Below, piece by piece: positions 34,962 to 43,927 of a stretch of DNA of 64,000 nucleotides. Every line of letters begins with the position of its first letter. The first letter of the stretch is position 1. Position numbers and translations under genes: made by a program. This stretch comes from Photobacterium sp. GJ3. Its GTDB lineage: Bacteria > Pseudomonadota > Gammaproteobacteria > Enterobacterales > Vibrionaceae. Under the pieces are notes generated by a model. That model searched no databases. It saw nothing but the letters and a program-made list of their open reading frames with translations, and was not told where the DNA came from. The stretch is taken from positions 1 to 64,000 of the forward strand of contig NZ_CP073579.1 of assembly GCF_018199995.1 (NCBI RefSeq). Reading direction: 5' to 3'.

Positions 34962-35561
34962 GTGCGGGAAATTGAGGATTATCAGCAATATTTTGATGAA
35001 ACGTTTGAAAAGCTTTCATTATCCTTTTCAGAGTTTACTGAGGTTGAATTTGAAGATTGCGAATTCACGGACTGTAATTTTTCTGAATCGACCCTGAAGC
35101 ACTGTAAGTTCATTAATTGCTATTTTGATCGCTGTAACCTGAGTTTAATCCGGATCCCGCAATCCCGTTTTTTTGGTGTCACCTTTGTTGAATCCAAACT
35201 GGTGGGGGTCGACTGGACGCAGGCGCACTGGCCATCGTTTAATGTTGACCATGAGCTGAGATTCAGAAACTCAATCCTGAATGATGCATCTTTTTTCGGA
35301 CTGACGCTGAATGAACTGGAACTGACCGAATGTAAACTGCATGATGTTGACTTCAGAGAAGGCGACTTCAAAGCAGCTAAAATGACCTTCTGCGATTTTA
35401 CCCACAGCCTTTTTATGCGCACCGACCTGCGTGGCGCCGATCTCACCGAATCGACCCAGTACCATCTTCATGTACTGGAAAATCAGGTTGAAGGAGCGAA
35501 ATTCTCCCGCTTCGAAGCCTTGAATCTGCTCGAAAGCCTCGGCGTTGAGCTGGTGGATTGA
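34962..35561 (+). CDS. pentapeptide-repeat protein
   Basis: 199 residues of quadrilateral beta-helix repeats with the A(D/N)LXX-type period: CEFTDCNFSESTLKHCKF near 28-45, CNLSLIRIPQSRFFGV, and TDLRGADLTEST near 150. The tail ALNLLESLGVELVD resembles the C-terminal end of Qnr gyrase-protection proteins. The repeat is interrupted, as in Qnr loops (QAHWPSFNVDHELRF). The size is near Qnr (~218 aa), but N-terminal Qnr residues are not obvious, so it is placed only in the wider family. The start is a GTG with a weak GAGA site. Confidence 0.75.
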   Translation: MREIEDYQQYFDETFEKLSLSFSEFTEVEFEDCEFTDCNFSESTLKHCKFINCYFDRCNLSLIRIPQSRFFGVTFVESKLVGVDWTQAHWPSFNVDHELRFRNSILNDASFFGLTLNELELTECKLHDVDFREGDFKAAKMTFCDFTHSLFMRTDLRGADLTESTQYHLHVLENQVEGAKFSRFEALNLLESLGVELVD

Positions 35562-35620
35562 ATGACTGGCACGGATTGCACTGAAATTGTAGGGGGATAG
35601 CGTTTGACAGTCGGTGTCAT

Positions 35621-36439
35621 CTACGTCTCCCCTGAGGCCTTTTCAGGCATTGTCAGTTGGTTATGTTGCTCTTGATTCTGATAAAGCCAAAACTGGTGAT
35701 ACAGTTCCTGCTGGCTGTTAATCTTTAATTTTTTATAAATATTCTTCCGGTGATTTTTGACCGTCCCCACAGCAATCTCTAGCTTGGCCGCAATCTGCTT
35801 ACTTGAAAGCCCTTGCAGGATCAGCGGTACAATTTGCCGTTCCCGCCCGGTCAGGAGATCGGCTGCAAACTGGTCAGAGACATAGAGTTGTTCGGTTTCA
35901 GACATATTGTCGTGCAGGTAACTGCTGAGCCAGTATTGCTCAAACAAGGCCTGCAGCACTGGAAACAGATAATTGATTAGAGCAAACGCCTCTTCTCGTA
36001 TGTAGCGGCTTCTTGGATTGTAAAACCCAAAAGAGACGCAGATGCACTGAGTTTGTGAGAGCGAGAAATAAGCCATCAGTTCATCATACAGGCCCAGTTT
36101 CGCGTAGTACTGATGATAGAAATCGCTCTGGTAAAAATCCTCTGGAATCACATCTTCCAGCGTCTTCAGACTGGGTTCACGGTGGGCGAGCCAGTACAGA
36201 TAAAAGGGGTCATCCTGATAGTATTTTTCCAGCGCAATGATGGCTTTGACTTCCTGCGCATAGGAAAGGTTATGAACCAGTGTGACAGGCCGTTGATCTT
36301 GCTGGTAAAAGAAGACCGCCAGATTGATGCCGGGGAAATAGTCGTCCAGTAACCGGCCAAATGCAGGTAAAAAATCAGGGGTTCTGATTTTAGCCGCAAG
36401 ATCTGCGAGAGGCTGCAAACTGGCCGGATATATGGGCAT
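35621..36439 (-). CDS. LuxR-family transcriptional regulator
   Basis: 272 residues. The C-terminal HTH is clear (LTGRERQIVPLILQGLSSKQIAAKLEI, then AVGTVKNHRKNIYKKLKINSQQEL near 200-250). The N-terminal ~180 residues form an unassigned sensor region rich in aromatic residues, without receiver or PAS motifs that can be named. It sits directly next to the HDAC-like and antiporter genes on the same strand (18 bp gap) and may control them. Confidence 0.78.
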   Translation of the reverse strand: MPIYPASLQPLADLAAKIRTPDFLPAFGRLLDDYFPGINLAVFFYQQDQRPVTLVHNLSYAQEVKAIIALEKYYQDDPFYLYWLAHREPSLKTLEDVIPEDFYQSDFYHQYYAKLGLYDELMAYFSLSQTQCICVSFGFYNPRSRYIREEAFALINYLFPVLQALFEQYWLSSYLHDNMSETEQLYVSDQFAADLLTGRERQIVPLILQGLSSKQIAAKLEIAVGTVKNHRKNIYKKLKINSQQELYHQFWLYQNQEQHNQLTMPEKASGET

Positions 36440-36457
36440 TGGGACGACTTCTATCGG

Positions 36458-37561
36458 TTAATGGATATCATTTAATAATAGTGATATCTCTGATAGTAAC
36501 GCCTGCTGATGGGGTTGCAAAGATTGTTGCCCCCAGCGGGCGATATCTGCACCCAGCGGGTCAGGGACATGAATCGCAGCATTGCTCAGTGCTTCAATCA
36601 CAGCGTGCCCGCAGAAAGGGACGTAGCCTTCTGAATAACCGCCTTCATGAATCATCGCCAGTTTGCCCCCACACGTGTCAGCAGCACATTGCATCATCCG
36701 CTTGGTCATCCAATGGTAGGTTTCGGCATTCAGAATCATGCAGCCGAGCGGGTCCATGGCACTGGCATCAAAACCGCAGGCAATCACAATCAGCTCCGGT
36801 TGAAACCGCTTGATCGCGGGTTCGACGATCTGCTCGATCGTGGCTTTGTAAGCGCCAATACCTGAACCGGCAGGTAAGGGCACGTTAAGGTTATAGCCAA
36901 AGCCTGGTCCATCGCCCCGTTCGTGCACGGCACCGGAGTCGATCGGGTAATTGTTGTCATGATGAATTGAGATCGTCAGCACGTCCGCATTGTCGTAAAA
37001 CGCTTCCTGAGTGCCATTGCCATGATGGACGTCCCAATCGACGACCACAACTCTGTTCACCAGCCCTTTTGCCTGTGCAGCTTTGATGGCGATGGGAATA
37101 TTTCCCAGCAGACAAAAGCCGTTCCCTTGATGGCTTTCGGCATGGTGACCGGGTGGGCGGGTCAGGCAATAGGCGTTGTCGACCTCACCTTTCAAAACAC
37201 TTTCCAGTGTGGCGATCGTATGCCCGGCCGAGAGCCTGGCAATATGAAAAGCATCCTGACGAAATGGTGCACAAAGGCCAGCCTCTCCGAATTGCTGATC
37301 ACTTTGAGTCGCCAGACGCTGCAGATAATCCGGCGTATGGAAGCGACGTAAATCATCATGCTCCGCCAGCGCGCCTTTGATGGGCGTCAGTAACTCAGAT
37401 AATCCGCTGACATCCAGCAGGTTTTTAAAGCGGCGTTTCGTTTCAGGGTTCTCGGCAGCGGTGCCTGGCTGAATAAAACCACCCGGGGCGTCGAAGACGC
37501 TGCAAGGGCCGGTATCGTGCCACAAGCAGTGTTCATGAAAAGCAAAACCAGTCTTGTTCAT
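36458..37561 (-). CDS. histone-deacetylase-family amidohydrolase
   Basis: 367 residues, zinc-dependent deacetylase fold, probably acting on acetylated polyamines or other small amides. Motifs: RPPGHHAE near 137 (catalytic His pair), DWDVHHGNGTQEAFY near 174 (zinc Asp and His), SIHHDNNYP, and ACGFDASAMDPLG near 260 (third zinc Asp). MIHEGGYSEGYVPFC ends the site. Class II/APAH-like. It starts 11 bp downstream of the NhaC-like antiporter gene and is followed by the LuxR gene, so the three form one transcription unit. Confidence 0.87.
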   Translation of the reverse strand: MNKTGFAFHEHCLWHDTGPCSVFDAPGGFIQPGTAAENPETKRRFKNLLDVSGLSELLTPIKGALAEHDDLRRFHTPDYLQRLATQSDQQFGEAGLCAPFRQDAFHIARLSAGHTIATLESVLKGEVDNAYCLTRPPGHHAESHQGNGFCLLGNIPIAIKAAQAKGLVNRVVVVDWDVHHGNGTQEAFYDNADVLTISIHHDNNYPIDSGAVHERGDGPGFGYNLNVPLPAGSGIGAYKATIEQIVEPAIKRFQPELIVIACGFDASAMDPLGCMILNAETYHWMTKRMMQCAADTCGGKLAMIHEGGYSEGYVPFCGHAVIEALSNAAIHVPDPLGADIARWGQQSLQPHQQALLSEISLLLNDIH

Positions 37562-37572
37562 GGTTTAAATCC

Positions 37573-39000
37573 TTAAGCAAGTACGATAAAGAGGACTGCG
37601 CTGACAGTCGCGGCAATCAGTGTGTAGGGCAGTTGCGTGATGGCATGCTGCACGGGCGTAATGCCACAGCCTTTGGCGGCAATCACGGTTGAATCACCGA
37701 AGAAGCACGCATGGCTCCCAAATGCTCCGGCAGAAATCAGGGCACCAAGGGTGAGTGGCAGATTGGCATCCAGCGCGACTGCCAGCGGGACGATGATCGG
37801 AAATGCAACCGCATAGATCCCCCAGAAAGAGCCAGTTGAAAACGTGAGAACGGACAGGACAATGAAGGTCAGCACCGGTAGCCACCTGGCCGTCATATAG
37901 GGCGTCACGGCATCAATCATGAACGATGTCAGTCCAAGCTTCTCATTCACAATTTGAAGAATGAAGGCGGAAAATACGATGCCAATCGGAACCAGCATGG
38001 TTTGGAGGCCGGACATCATTTCATCGAACAATCGGCTGAATGAGGCGATTCCCTGAGCGGTGTACAACACAAAGCAGGTTGCAAGCGCACAACCCACACC
38101 AATCAAAGCATCAATATCAAAATACCAGGTTGCGCCGATCAGAATCAGAATGGGCAAGATGAAATTCATGACTTTCGGTTGGTCCGGCAGATCGGGTTGT
38201 GTTTCTTCCTCAGGGATGACGAGCGATGCTTCTGCCTTTTTCATGGCGCCCAGTGGTGGAATGATGCCCATCGCAACGAATGGAATGATGAATACAGCAA
38301 TCCATGGATAGACCACATAGGGAATCAGGCTGAAGTAGTACGCAATCCCGCTCCCGGCCTCGGTCACCTGATTGGCTTCCAGTAGCCCGGAAATGTAAAT
38401 CACCCAGGTCGAGAAGGGCACGAGCAGACAGACGGGCGCTGAGGTTGAATCCACCACGTAGGCCAGCATTTCCCGGGAAACCCGGAGTTTGTCGGTGACT
38501 TTCTTCATGGCCGCGCTGACGGTCAGTGCATTGAGGTAGTCATCGATGAAAATGAGCAAGCCAAGAAACCAGCTGACCAGCAACGCCTGCCGACGGGTTT
38601 TGATGTGTTTTTGTAGTTTCTCACTGAATGCCAGTGTGCCGCCGGACAGATGGAGCAATGCGATCAGTCCGCCAAATAAACCGGTCAGGAGCAGAATCCA
38701 CCCCATTACGGGACCTTGCATGACTGCCAGTGCCGCGCCTGTGAATTCCTGCAGTGCGGATGCAGGAGAAATCATCAGAAAGCCGGCCAGGGAGCCTGCA
38801 ATCAAAGGTTCGAGCGTTCGTTTGGTGATCAGTGCCAGACAAATCACGATAGTGCTGGGGAGCAGCGAGGCAACGCCATAGTGTTCACCGGCAGAAAAAA
38901 AGTAGTGGCTGATAGCCGCGACGAAAGCGATGCAGGTGATCGCACACATCCATAAGAGGCGCGGCGTTCTTGAATGCTCTTTTGGCATAACATTTTCCAT
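37573..39000 (-). CDS. NhaC-type Na+/H+ antiporter family protein
   Basis: 475 residues, inner membrane. About 11-12 hydrophobic segments start near residue 20; typical segments are LITKRTLEPLIAGSLAGFL, LLIFIDDYLNALTVSAAMKKV and FSTGSFWGIYAVAFPIIVPLA. The family exchanges sodium, protons or small organic substrates; some NhaC relatives transport amino acids or amines. The ATG at 39000 has GGAAGAAG upstream. The first ~196 codons and the upstream region are duplicated at 43962-45013. It is likely co-transcribed with the amidohydrolase, which hints at an amine-related substrate. Confidence 0.82.
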   Translation of the reverse strand: MENVMPKEHSRTPRLLWMCAITCIAFVAAISHYFFSAGEHYGVASLLPSTIVICLALITKRTLEPLIAGSLAGFLMISPASALQEFTGAALAVMQGPVMGWILLLTGLFGGLIALLHLSGGTLAFSEKLQKHIKTRRQALLVSWFLGLLIFIDDYLNALTVSAAMKKVTDKLRVSREMLAYVVDSTSAPVCLLVPFSTWVIYISGLLEANQVTEAGSGIAYYFSLIPYVVYPWIAVFIIPFVAMGIIPPLGAMKKAEASLVIPEEETQPDLPDQPKVMNFILPILILIGATWYFDIDALIGVGCALATCFVLYTAQGIASFSRLFDEMMSGLQTMLVPIGIVFSAFILQIVNEKLGLTSFMIDAVTPYMTARWLPVLTFIVLSVLTFSTGSFWGIYAVAFPIIVPLAVALDANLPLTLGALISAGAFGSHACFFGDSTVIAAKGCGITPVQHAITQLPYTLIAATVSAVLFIVLA

Positions 39001-39466
39001 AACTTCTTCCAGGTTGAAGTGATTGTTACCCAATTGTTAAGTTTTTGGTCGGCGCTGCACATGTCCCTAAAGGGACAGATGAACTGTGAGATGAAACGAC
39101 CCTGGAGATTTTATGTTAGTCGAACTGATCGGCGAGCGAGGGTGACATGTGTCTGCACGATAAGATTCAGAACATTCTGACTTGAATAAATCTGAAAAAT
39201 TAAATTGATGCAAAGTCGATTGAACTTTCTTTTTGAATTCAATATCGATTGATGTTTGTCAGCGTTGTGCAAAATTGATGATGAAAAAAACAGTTACATA
39301 TTTTTCTTTGATCTTGGACAAAAACTAACAATTCATTGAATGATTTGATACGGCAGCTCTGATTAGGATGAATTCGTTTTATCGATTGTTCAGTCTTATT
39401 TCAAACATTCATTGAATGAATTGGGTGAGGCTATTTTACTTTGAGGTTTATTCAAAAAGGTTCAGC
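39001..39466. other. divergent intergenic region, conserved in both duplication copies
   Basis: AT-rich promoter region for antiporter (minus) and carbonic anhydrase (plus). Contains an imperfect palindrome TGTCCCTAAAGGGACA at 39062-39077, preserved in the second copy at 44610-44625. Several ATTCATTGAATGA-like words lie near 39332 and 39405. Confidence 0.6.
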
Positions 39467-40216
39467 ATGAAAAAGAAACAACTGATTCAAGTGATTGGCA
39501 TCGTTTGTGGATTACAGGGAGCGATGGTTGCCCACGCTTCAGAATCTGAATGGGGTTATGAGGGAAAAGAAGGGCCGGAACACTGGGCAGCCTTAAGCGG
39601 GGATTACAGCACTTGCGGCACCGGGAAAAATCAGTCGCCGATTGATTTAACAGCGACGGTTGAGGGAAAACTGAGCCCATTGTCGCTGCATTATCAACCC
39701 TCTCAAGCCAGCGTGATTGATAACGGCCATACGGTTCAGGTGAATTATGCACCGGGGAGTTATATCACTTTAGATGGGCAGCAATTTGAATTAAAACAAT
39801 TCCATTTTCATACACCCAGCGAAAATCAAATTCACGGGCGATCTTTCCCGCTCGAGGGCCATTTTGTGCATGCGGATAAACAGGGCAATCTGGCTGTGAT
39901 TGCCGTGATGTTTCAGGAGGGCTCAGAAAATCAGATGCTCGCCACGATCTGGTCACAGCTGTCGCGCACGGTGGGTGAAACAGTCGCATTGTCACAGCCT
40001 GTGGATGCAAACCAAATCCTGCCAGTGCAGCAGGATTACTATCGCTTCAGTGGTTCTTTAACCACACCACCGTGCACGGAGGGCGTTCGCTGGATCGTGA
40101 TGAAACAACCGCAAACTATTTCGTCTGCGCAGGTGGCAACCTTCCAAAAATTATTGGGTCACAGTAACAACCGGCCAGTTCAACCCCTGAATGGTCGGGT
40201 GGTTGTTTCGTCTTAA
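39467..40216 (+). CDS. periplasmic alpha-carbonic anhydrase, copy 1
   Basis: 249 residues; interconverts CO2 and bicarbonate in the periplasm. A signal peptide ends near residue 24 (AMVAHA/SESEWGY). The zinc ligands are H113 and H115 in FHFHTPSEN and H132 in EGHFVH. NQSPIDL, C50 paired with C203 (TTPPCTEGV) and GHSNNRPVQPLNGR complete the family pattern. AAGG precedes the ATG. Divergent from the antiporter; a near-identical second copy is at 45014-45763. Confidence 0.93.
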   Translation: MKKKQLIQVIGIVCGLQGAMVAHASESEWGYEGKEGPEHWAALSGDYSTCGTGKNQSPIDLTATVEGKLSPLSLHYQPSQASVIDNGHTVQVNYAPGSYITLDGQQFELKQFHFHTPSENQIHGRSFPLEGHFVHADKQGNLAVIAVMFQEGSENQMLATIWSQLSRTVGETVALSQPVDANQILPVQQDYYRFSGSLTTPPCTEGVRWIVMKQPQTISSAQVATFQKLLGHSNNRPVQPLNGRVVVSS

Positions 40217-40236
40217 ATGGCAGCCATGCTTTTTTT

Positions 40237-40258
40237 GTGCCCTGAATGCTCAGGGCAC
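40237..40258 (+). terminator. terminator of carbonic anhydrase copy 1
   Basis: GTGCCCTGA (40237-40245) and TCAGGGCAC (40250-40258) with a short loop; TTTC follows. The same hairpin exists in copy 2 with a weaker tail. Confidence 0.75.
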
Positions 40259-40425
40259 TTTCAATCCACCGTGAAGTGAATCGCAATATTGTTCATCGAC
40301 TGATTTATTTTCTTTCTATTTTGAAAATATCTCTTATGGATTAAAGTCTTGCTGAAATTAATATTTTCACGAATAGTCCAGACATTTGTTGTTTTTATTC
40401 TCTGTCACGGAAAGTTGAGTAAACG

Positions 40426-40697
40426 ATGCAAACTTATCTTATTTCCTCTTTCAAAGGAAATTCCTCCCGTTTATGGGTTGAACTAACACAAGATGGACCG
40501 ATGGAGTCTCTGCTGCAAACTCAATATATCTATTCGGAATATTTTAATTCTTACATCGGAAAAATCTGAATCCTTCAGATATTTTCGGGGTAAAAAATTA
40601 TATCGTCGGCAGCCTCTTTGTAGAGAATCCCGTGCTCTCCATTGACTGGTTTGGAATGCCGGATAGAAAAATGATCATGAAAAAGGAAAAAGAATGA
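40426..40697 (+). pseudogene. small hypothetical gene with a -1 frameshift
   Basis: The first frame runs from ATG 40426 for 47 codons (starting MQTYLISSFKG) and stops at 40567. Shifting at about 40560 continues the protein (NPSDIFGVKNYIVGSLFVE, then LSIDWFGMPDRK) to a stop at 40695-40697. That stop overlaps the ATG of the next small gene in an ATGA. The coupling supports one ancestral ~90-residue gene. Family not recognised. Confidence 0.5.
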
Positions 40698-40865
40698 ATA
40701 CTTATCATCTTTATATCAAAGATGCGTGTGTGACTTTGGTTGATGTGAATGCGGCCAACGTTTCGGGAAGAAGAAGAGCAATGGTTTGAACAAGGCTTTG
40801 AACTTGATTTCCGGGGTATGAAGGCGAATAACACCCGGGAGGCACTGGCAGCCATTCAACAGTAG
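40694..40865 (+). pseudogene. small hypothetical gene with a +1 frameshift
   Basis: ATG at 40694 (AAGGAAAAAG upstream) starts MNTYHLYIKDACVTLVDVNAA. Then a shift near 40750-40757 continues with PTFREEEEQWFEQGFELDF and ends at TAG 40863-40865 (about 57 residues when repaired). It is coupled to the preceding gene by a 4-base overlap. Having both members broken suggests decay of a two-gene unit. Confidence 0.5.
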
Positions 40866-40941
40866 CTGCCAGTTTTCAATCCAAAGTCGAATGCTTTCAG
40901 CTTCGCTCTGGCACAAAATCGTGTTCAGGGCTTGGATGGGG

Positions 40942-41424
40942 TTATTTGATCACGGCTTTGATGGCGGTTTCTGCGCAAATCACATCAAGATGGCCGCCCG
41001 GCGCACCTCCCACACCAATGGCACCAACTGTGGTTTCGTTCACCTGAACTGGCAGACCTCCAGCTAGGAAAAGCAAATTGTCATCCATATCTTTCAGCGG
41101 GGCCAGTAATGGCTTTTCGTTCACCAGTTTCATCAGATTGGCGGTGGGCTGATTCATACTTGCGGCGGTAAAGGCCTTTTTGCGGGAGCTGTCCAGCGTA
41201 TGGGTTCCTGCCTGATTCTGACGCAGCTGTGCCAGCACGCGACCGGAGCGATCTACCACAGTGGCGGTGACGGCATAATGATCTTTGGCACATGCTGCGA
41301 CGGCTGATTTTGCCAGTTCGAAGGCCGTTGACGAAGCCAGCTGAGTTTCGTTGACCGTGCTGGCACCTGCCGTGGCCGCAAAAAGAGTGAAGGCGAGGCA
41401 AACCGGTGTCATGAAGTGTTTCAT
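40942..41424 (-). CDS. exported GlcG/HbpS-like (DUF336) protein
   Basis: 160 residues. The signal peptide ends near residue 21 (LFAATAGA/STV). The body is typical of DUF336: AVVDRSGRVLAQLRQ-like segment (TATVVDRSGRVLA), a DSSRKKAFTAASMN helix, LAGGLPVQVN and VGAIGVGGAPGGHLD. Relatives bind heme or are encoded with glycolate oxidase; the exact ligand is unknown. It is divergent from a two-component regulator 151 bp away, which may control it. Confidence 0.8.
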   Translation of the reverse strand: MKHFMTPVCLAFTLFAATAGASTVNETQLASSTAFELAKSAVAACAKDHYAVTATVVDRSGRVLAQLRQNQAGTHTLDSSRKKAFTAASMNQPTANLMKLVNEKPLLAPLKDMDDNLLFLAGGLPVQVNETTVGAIGVGGAPGGHLDVICAETAIKAVIK

Positions 41425-41575
41425 CTTATTTCCTTTTGTTGGTTGGGTACGGCATCACTCTATCTGCTGACCATTGCGGGTGACTTGCCTGAACATTACC
41501 GGTTTGTAATCCGGGGTTTTTGCCTGCCATGTTAAGATGCACCATGCTAAGGCTTGGTGAGAGGAGCAGACCCGG

Positions 41576-42253
41576 ATGCACATATTAGTCATCGAAGATG
41601 AACCGCATATTCGCGAATTTATCCGTCACGGACTGGAAGAGATGCAGTTTCAGGTCACGGTAAGTGAAGACGGCCAGACGGGATATCAGTTCGCGAGTCA
41701 GGAACCATTTGACCTGATCATTCTGGATCTCATGCTGCCCGGGATGAACGGCATTGATCTGCTACGCCGCCTCCGTGGGGAGGGTCATCAGGTGCCTGTC
41801 CTGATTCTCAGCGCCCGTCATTCGGTCGATGAACGTGTGCTCGGATTGCAAACCGGGGCGGATGATTATCTGGTGAAGCCTTTTGCGTTTGCAGAGCTGG
41901 CTGCCCGCTGTCACACACTACTGAGAAGGCAAACCGGTTCCGGTGTGACGGAAACCTTAACCTGCCACGGACTGACGCTGGATCTTCTGAGCCGGGAGGC
42001 CACCCGAGACGGGCAGTCTATTTCACTCAAACCCCGGGAATTCGCCTTGCTGAAGTTACTGATGACCCAACCGGGACGGGTACTGTCAAAAACCGTGATT
42101 CTGGAGCAGGTCTGGGGTTTCCAGTTTGATCCGCAGACCAATGTTGTTGATGTTCTGGTGTGCCGCCTGCGCAGCAAAATTGATAAGGGCTATGCGGTCC
42201 CGCTCCTCCACACCATCCGGGGGGTCGGCTATGTCCTCAAATCTCAGGGCTGA
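41576..42253 (+). CDS. OmpR-family response regulator
   Basis: 225 residues. Receiver with D51 (LIILDLMLPG), switch ILSARHS and VKPFAFAELAAR. Winged helix about 130-225 (LKPREFALLKLLM, then VLEQVWGF-like segment and GVGYVL). Resembles CusR/QseB-class regulators that sense metals or envelope stress. Its last 23 bases overlap the sensor kinase gene. Confidence 0.9.
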   Translation: MHILVIEDEPHIREFIRHGLEEMQFQVTVSEDGQTGYQFASQEPFDLIILDLMLPGMNGIDLLRRLRGEGHQVPVLILSARHSVDERVLGLQTGADDYLVKPFAFAELAARCHTLLRRQTGSGVTETLTCHGLTLDLLSREATRDGQSISLKPREFALLKLLMTQPGRVLSKTVILEQVWGFQFDPQTNVVDVLVCRLRSKIDKGYAVPLLHTIRGVGYVLKSQG

Positions 42254-43676
42254 ATCGGCTTCCCGTCAGGCGCAGCGTACCCTGTTTCTGCGGTTTTTGG
42301 CCACGGTTCTGGCTTGTTTTCTGTTAGTGATTGCAGCCTTTGGCTGGATTCTGGCTTATCAGGCTGATGCGCAGGAAAGAAAACTACTGGACTCTATCGC
42401 GCAGGAATACCAGCGCATCCTGAAGTTTGAATCGGATGCCAAGCTTGAGCATGTGGTCGTCAGTAATCCCAACCGTCTGATTGAGAATGCGCTCAGTGTG
42501 GTGCGTGCAGAACCTGAAGGTCTCTTCCGCGAGATCGGTGGCGCACGTTTTCCGAAGCCAATCACAGATCCCGCACGGTTTCAGCCCGAGCATCGTCATT
42601 GGTATCACCTGTTCAGCGACAAGCCGTTTCTGAGTCACCGCTTAGAAGGACAACCCTTGGTTTACTGGTTGCTGATGGACGGCACACCAAAGCGGAACCA
42701 GCTCATCACGCAGATGACATGGCTGGCCGCGGCTTTGACGATCATGGTGATTGTGATGGCATGGTTCGTTTGGCGATTGCTGCACCGGACTTTATCGCCA
42801 TTGCATCATCTGGCAAAGCAGATTGACCAGTTCAGCGGCTGGTCGCTGGATGCAATGCTGCTGGCTGAACTCCCTGAAGTGCGCGGCAATGAAGCGTTCG
42901 GGCAGCTCAGTCAAAGTGTCCGGCAGGTCATGAACCGGCTGAAAGAAACCGTCAAAGGCATGGATAATACCGTCGATGCGATTGCCCATGATGTCCGGAC
43001 GCCGCTGTCGAGAATCTTGCTGACGACAGAGGCTGCACTGGGGCCGGCATGGCAGGAACAGTCGCCGGATGAACAGCTTTCCGCGTTGCATTCAGCCTTA
43101 TCCGATTGCGCTGAATCTGCGGATCAGGCCAGCCGGATGCTGACCACGCTGATGCGGATTCACGATGAGCAGATTGGTCGTCATACCCTGCATCCGCAAG
43201 CTTTGGATCTGGCTGCATTGATGTCTGAGGTCGCCACCTGGTACGAAGAAGTCGCAGAAGCGGCTGAGATCCGATTGGATTTGTCCGGCCTGACATCGAC
43301 CCCCGTGATTTCGGAGCCCAGCCGTCTGACACAGATTGTTGTGAATTTGCTGGATAACAGTATCAAATACAGTCTGGAAGGCAGTGCAGTGCAGCTGGCC
43401 TGCGGCCGTGATGACCAGGGGGGCTGGCTGAGTGTTACCGATCAGGGCGTTGGGATTGCACCTGAGCATCAGACGCTGATTTTCCGGCGATTGTACCGGG
43501 TCGAAAGCAGTCGTCACCAGCCGGGTTACGGGCTGGGACTTTCGATGGTGGCCGCCATGGTCAGCAGCTTACAGGGAAAGCTGGAACTGCATTCTGTGCT
43601 GGGAGAAGGCAGCCGGTTTACTGTCCGGCTGCCTGGTGCGATGACGCAGGGCCTGTCTGGAAACGACAGGACTTAA
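42231..43676 (+). CDS. sensor histidine kinase
   Basis: 481 residues. A first membrane helix near 17-45 (FLRFLATVLACFLLVIAAFGW), a ~120-residue periplasmic sensor, a second helix near 165-185 and a HAMP linker. The phospho-acceptor is H253 in IAHDVRTPLSRI. The ATPase domain has NLLDNSIKYS and DQGVGIAP, then YGLGLSMV. The ATG at 42231 lies inside the regulator's last codons, with GGGGG upstream, so the pair is coupled. Signal unknown. Confidence 0.88.
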   Translation: MSSNLRAESASRQAQRTLFLRFLATVLACFLLVIAAFGWILAYQADAQERKLLDSIAQEYQRILKFESDAKLEHVVVSNPNRLIENALSVVRAEPEGLFREIGGARFPKPITDPARFQPEHRHWYHLFSDKPFLSHRLEGQPLVYWLLMDGTPKRNQLITQMTWLAAALTIMVIVMAWFVWRLLHRTLSPLHHLAKQIDQFSGWSLDAMLLAELPEVRGNEAFGQLSQSVRQVMNRLKETVKGMDNTVDAIAHDVRTPLSRILLTTEAALGPAWQEQSPDEQLSALHSALSDCAESADQASRMLTTLMRIHDEQIGRHTLHPQALDLAALMSEVATWYEEVAEAAEIRLDLSGLTSTPVISEPSRLTQIVVNLLDNSIKYSLEGSAVQLACGRDDQGGWLSVTDQGVGIAPEHQTLIFRRLYRVESSRHQPGYGLGLSMVAAMVSSLQGKLELHSVLGEGSRFTVRLPGAMTQGLSGNDRT

Positions 43677-43909
43677 TCCCAGTCGGGGGTGAAATCTGGA
43701 TTGGCGACCCGGTGCCCAAGATCGAATGTGGTAATCTCTGCCAGATCCGTTTCATCCAGCGTCAGACATTCGGCGTCCAGATTTCTGTCGATGTTGGCCT
43801 GTTTGGTCGAAGAAGGAATGGTCACAAATCCCTGCTGACGCCCCCATGCCAGTACCATCTGTACTTGGGCGGTTCGATCAAGCGGCGGTAAGATCAACAC
43901 AATCCGCAA
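43673..43909 (-). pseudogene. aldo/keto reductase (DkgB-like), C-terminal fragment
   Basis: Only ~70 residues remain of a ~270-residue enzyme: AQVQMVLAWGRQQGF, VTIPSSTKQANIDRNLDA (the cofactor-binding IPSS segment) and the tail FTPDWD. This matches the C-terminal end of 2,5-diketo-D-gluconate reductase B. The N-terminal three quarters are missing; homology ends near 43880, about 50 bases before the left 34-bp direct repeat and the antiporter fragment. The stop overlaps the convergent kinase stop by 4 bases. Confidence 0.75.
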
Positions 43910-43927
43910 CGGTTTAAAGATGGATCG

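Larger units (their letters stand above)
38414..40285 (+). repeat. segmental direct duplication, copy 1
   Basis: Covers the 5' part of the antiporter gene, the divergent intergenic region, the carbonic anhydrase gene and its terminator. Copy 2 is at 43962-45833, the same orientation, offset 5548 bp on the left and 5547 bp from the anhydrase start on. The left edge is sharp (AAGGGCACGAGCAG); similarity fades on the right after the anhydrase terminator. Confidence 0.92.

Noticed and set aside
40598-40855. 85-codon minus-strand frame
   Set aside because: Antisense to the two coupled small frameshifted genes, whose ATGA overlap and ribosome site are better evidence.
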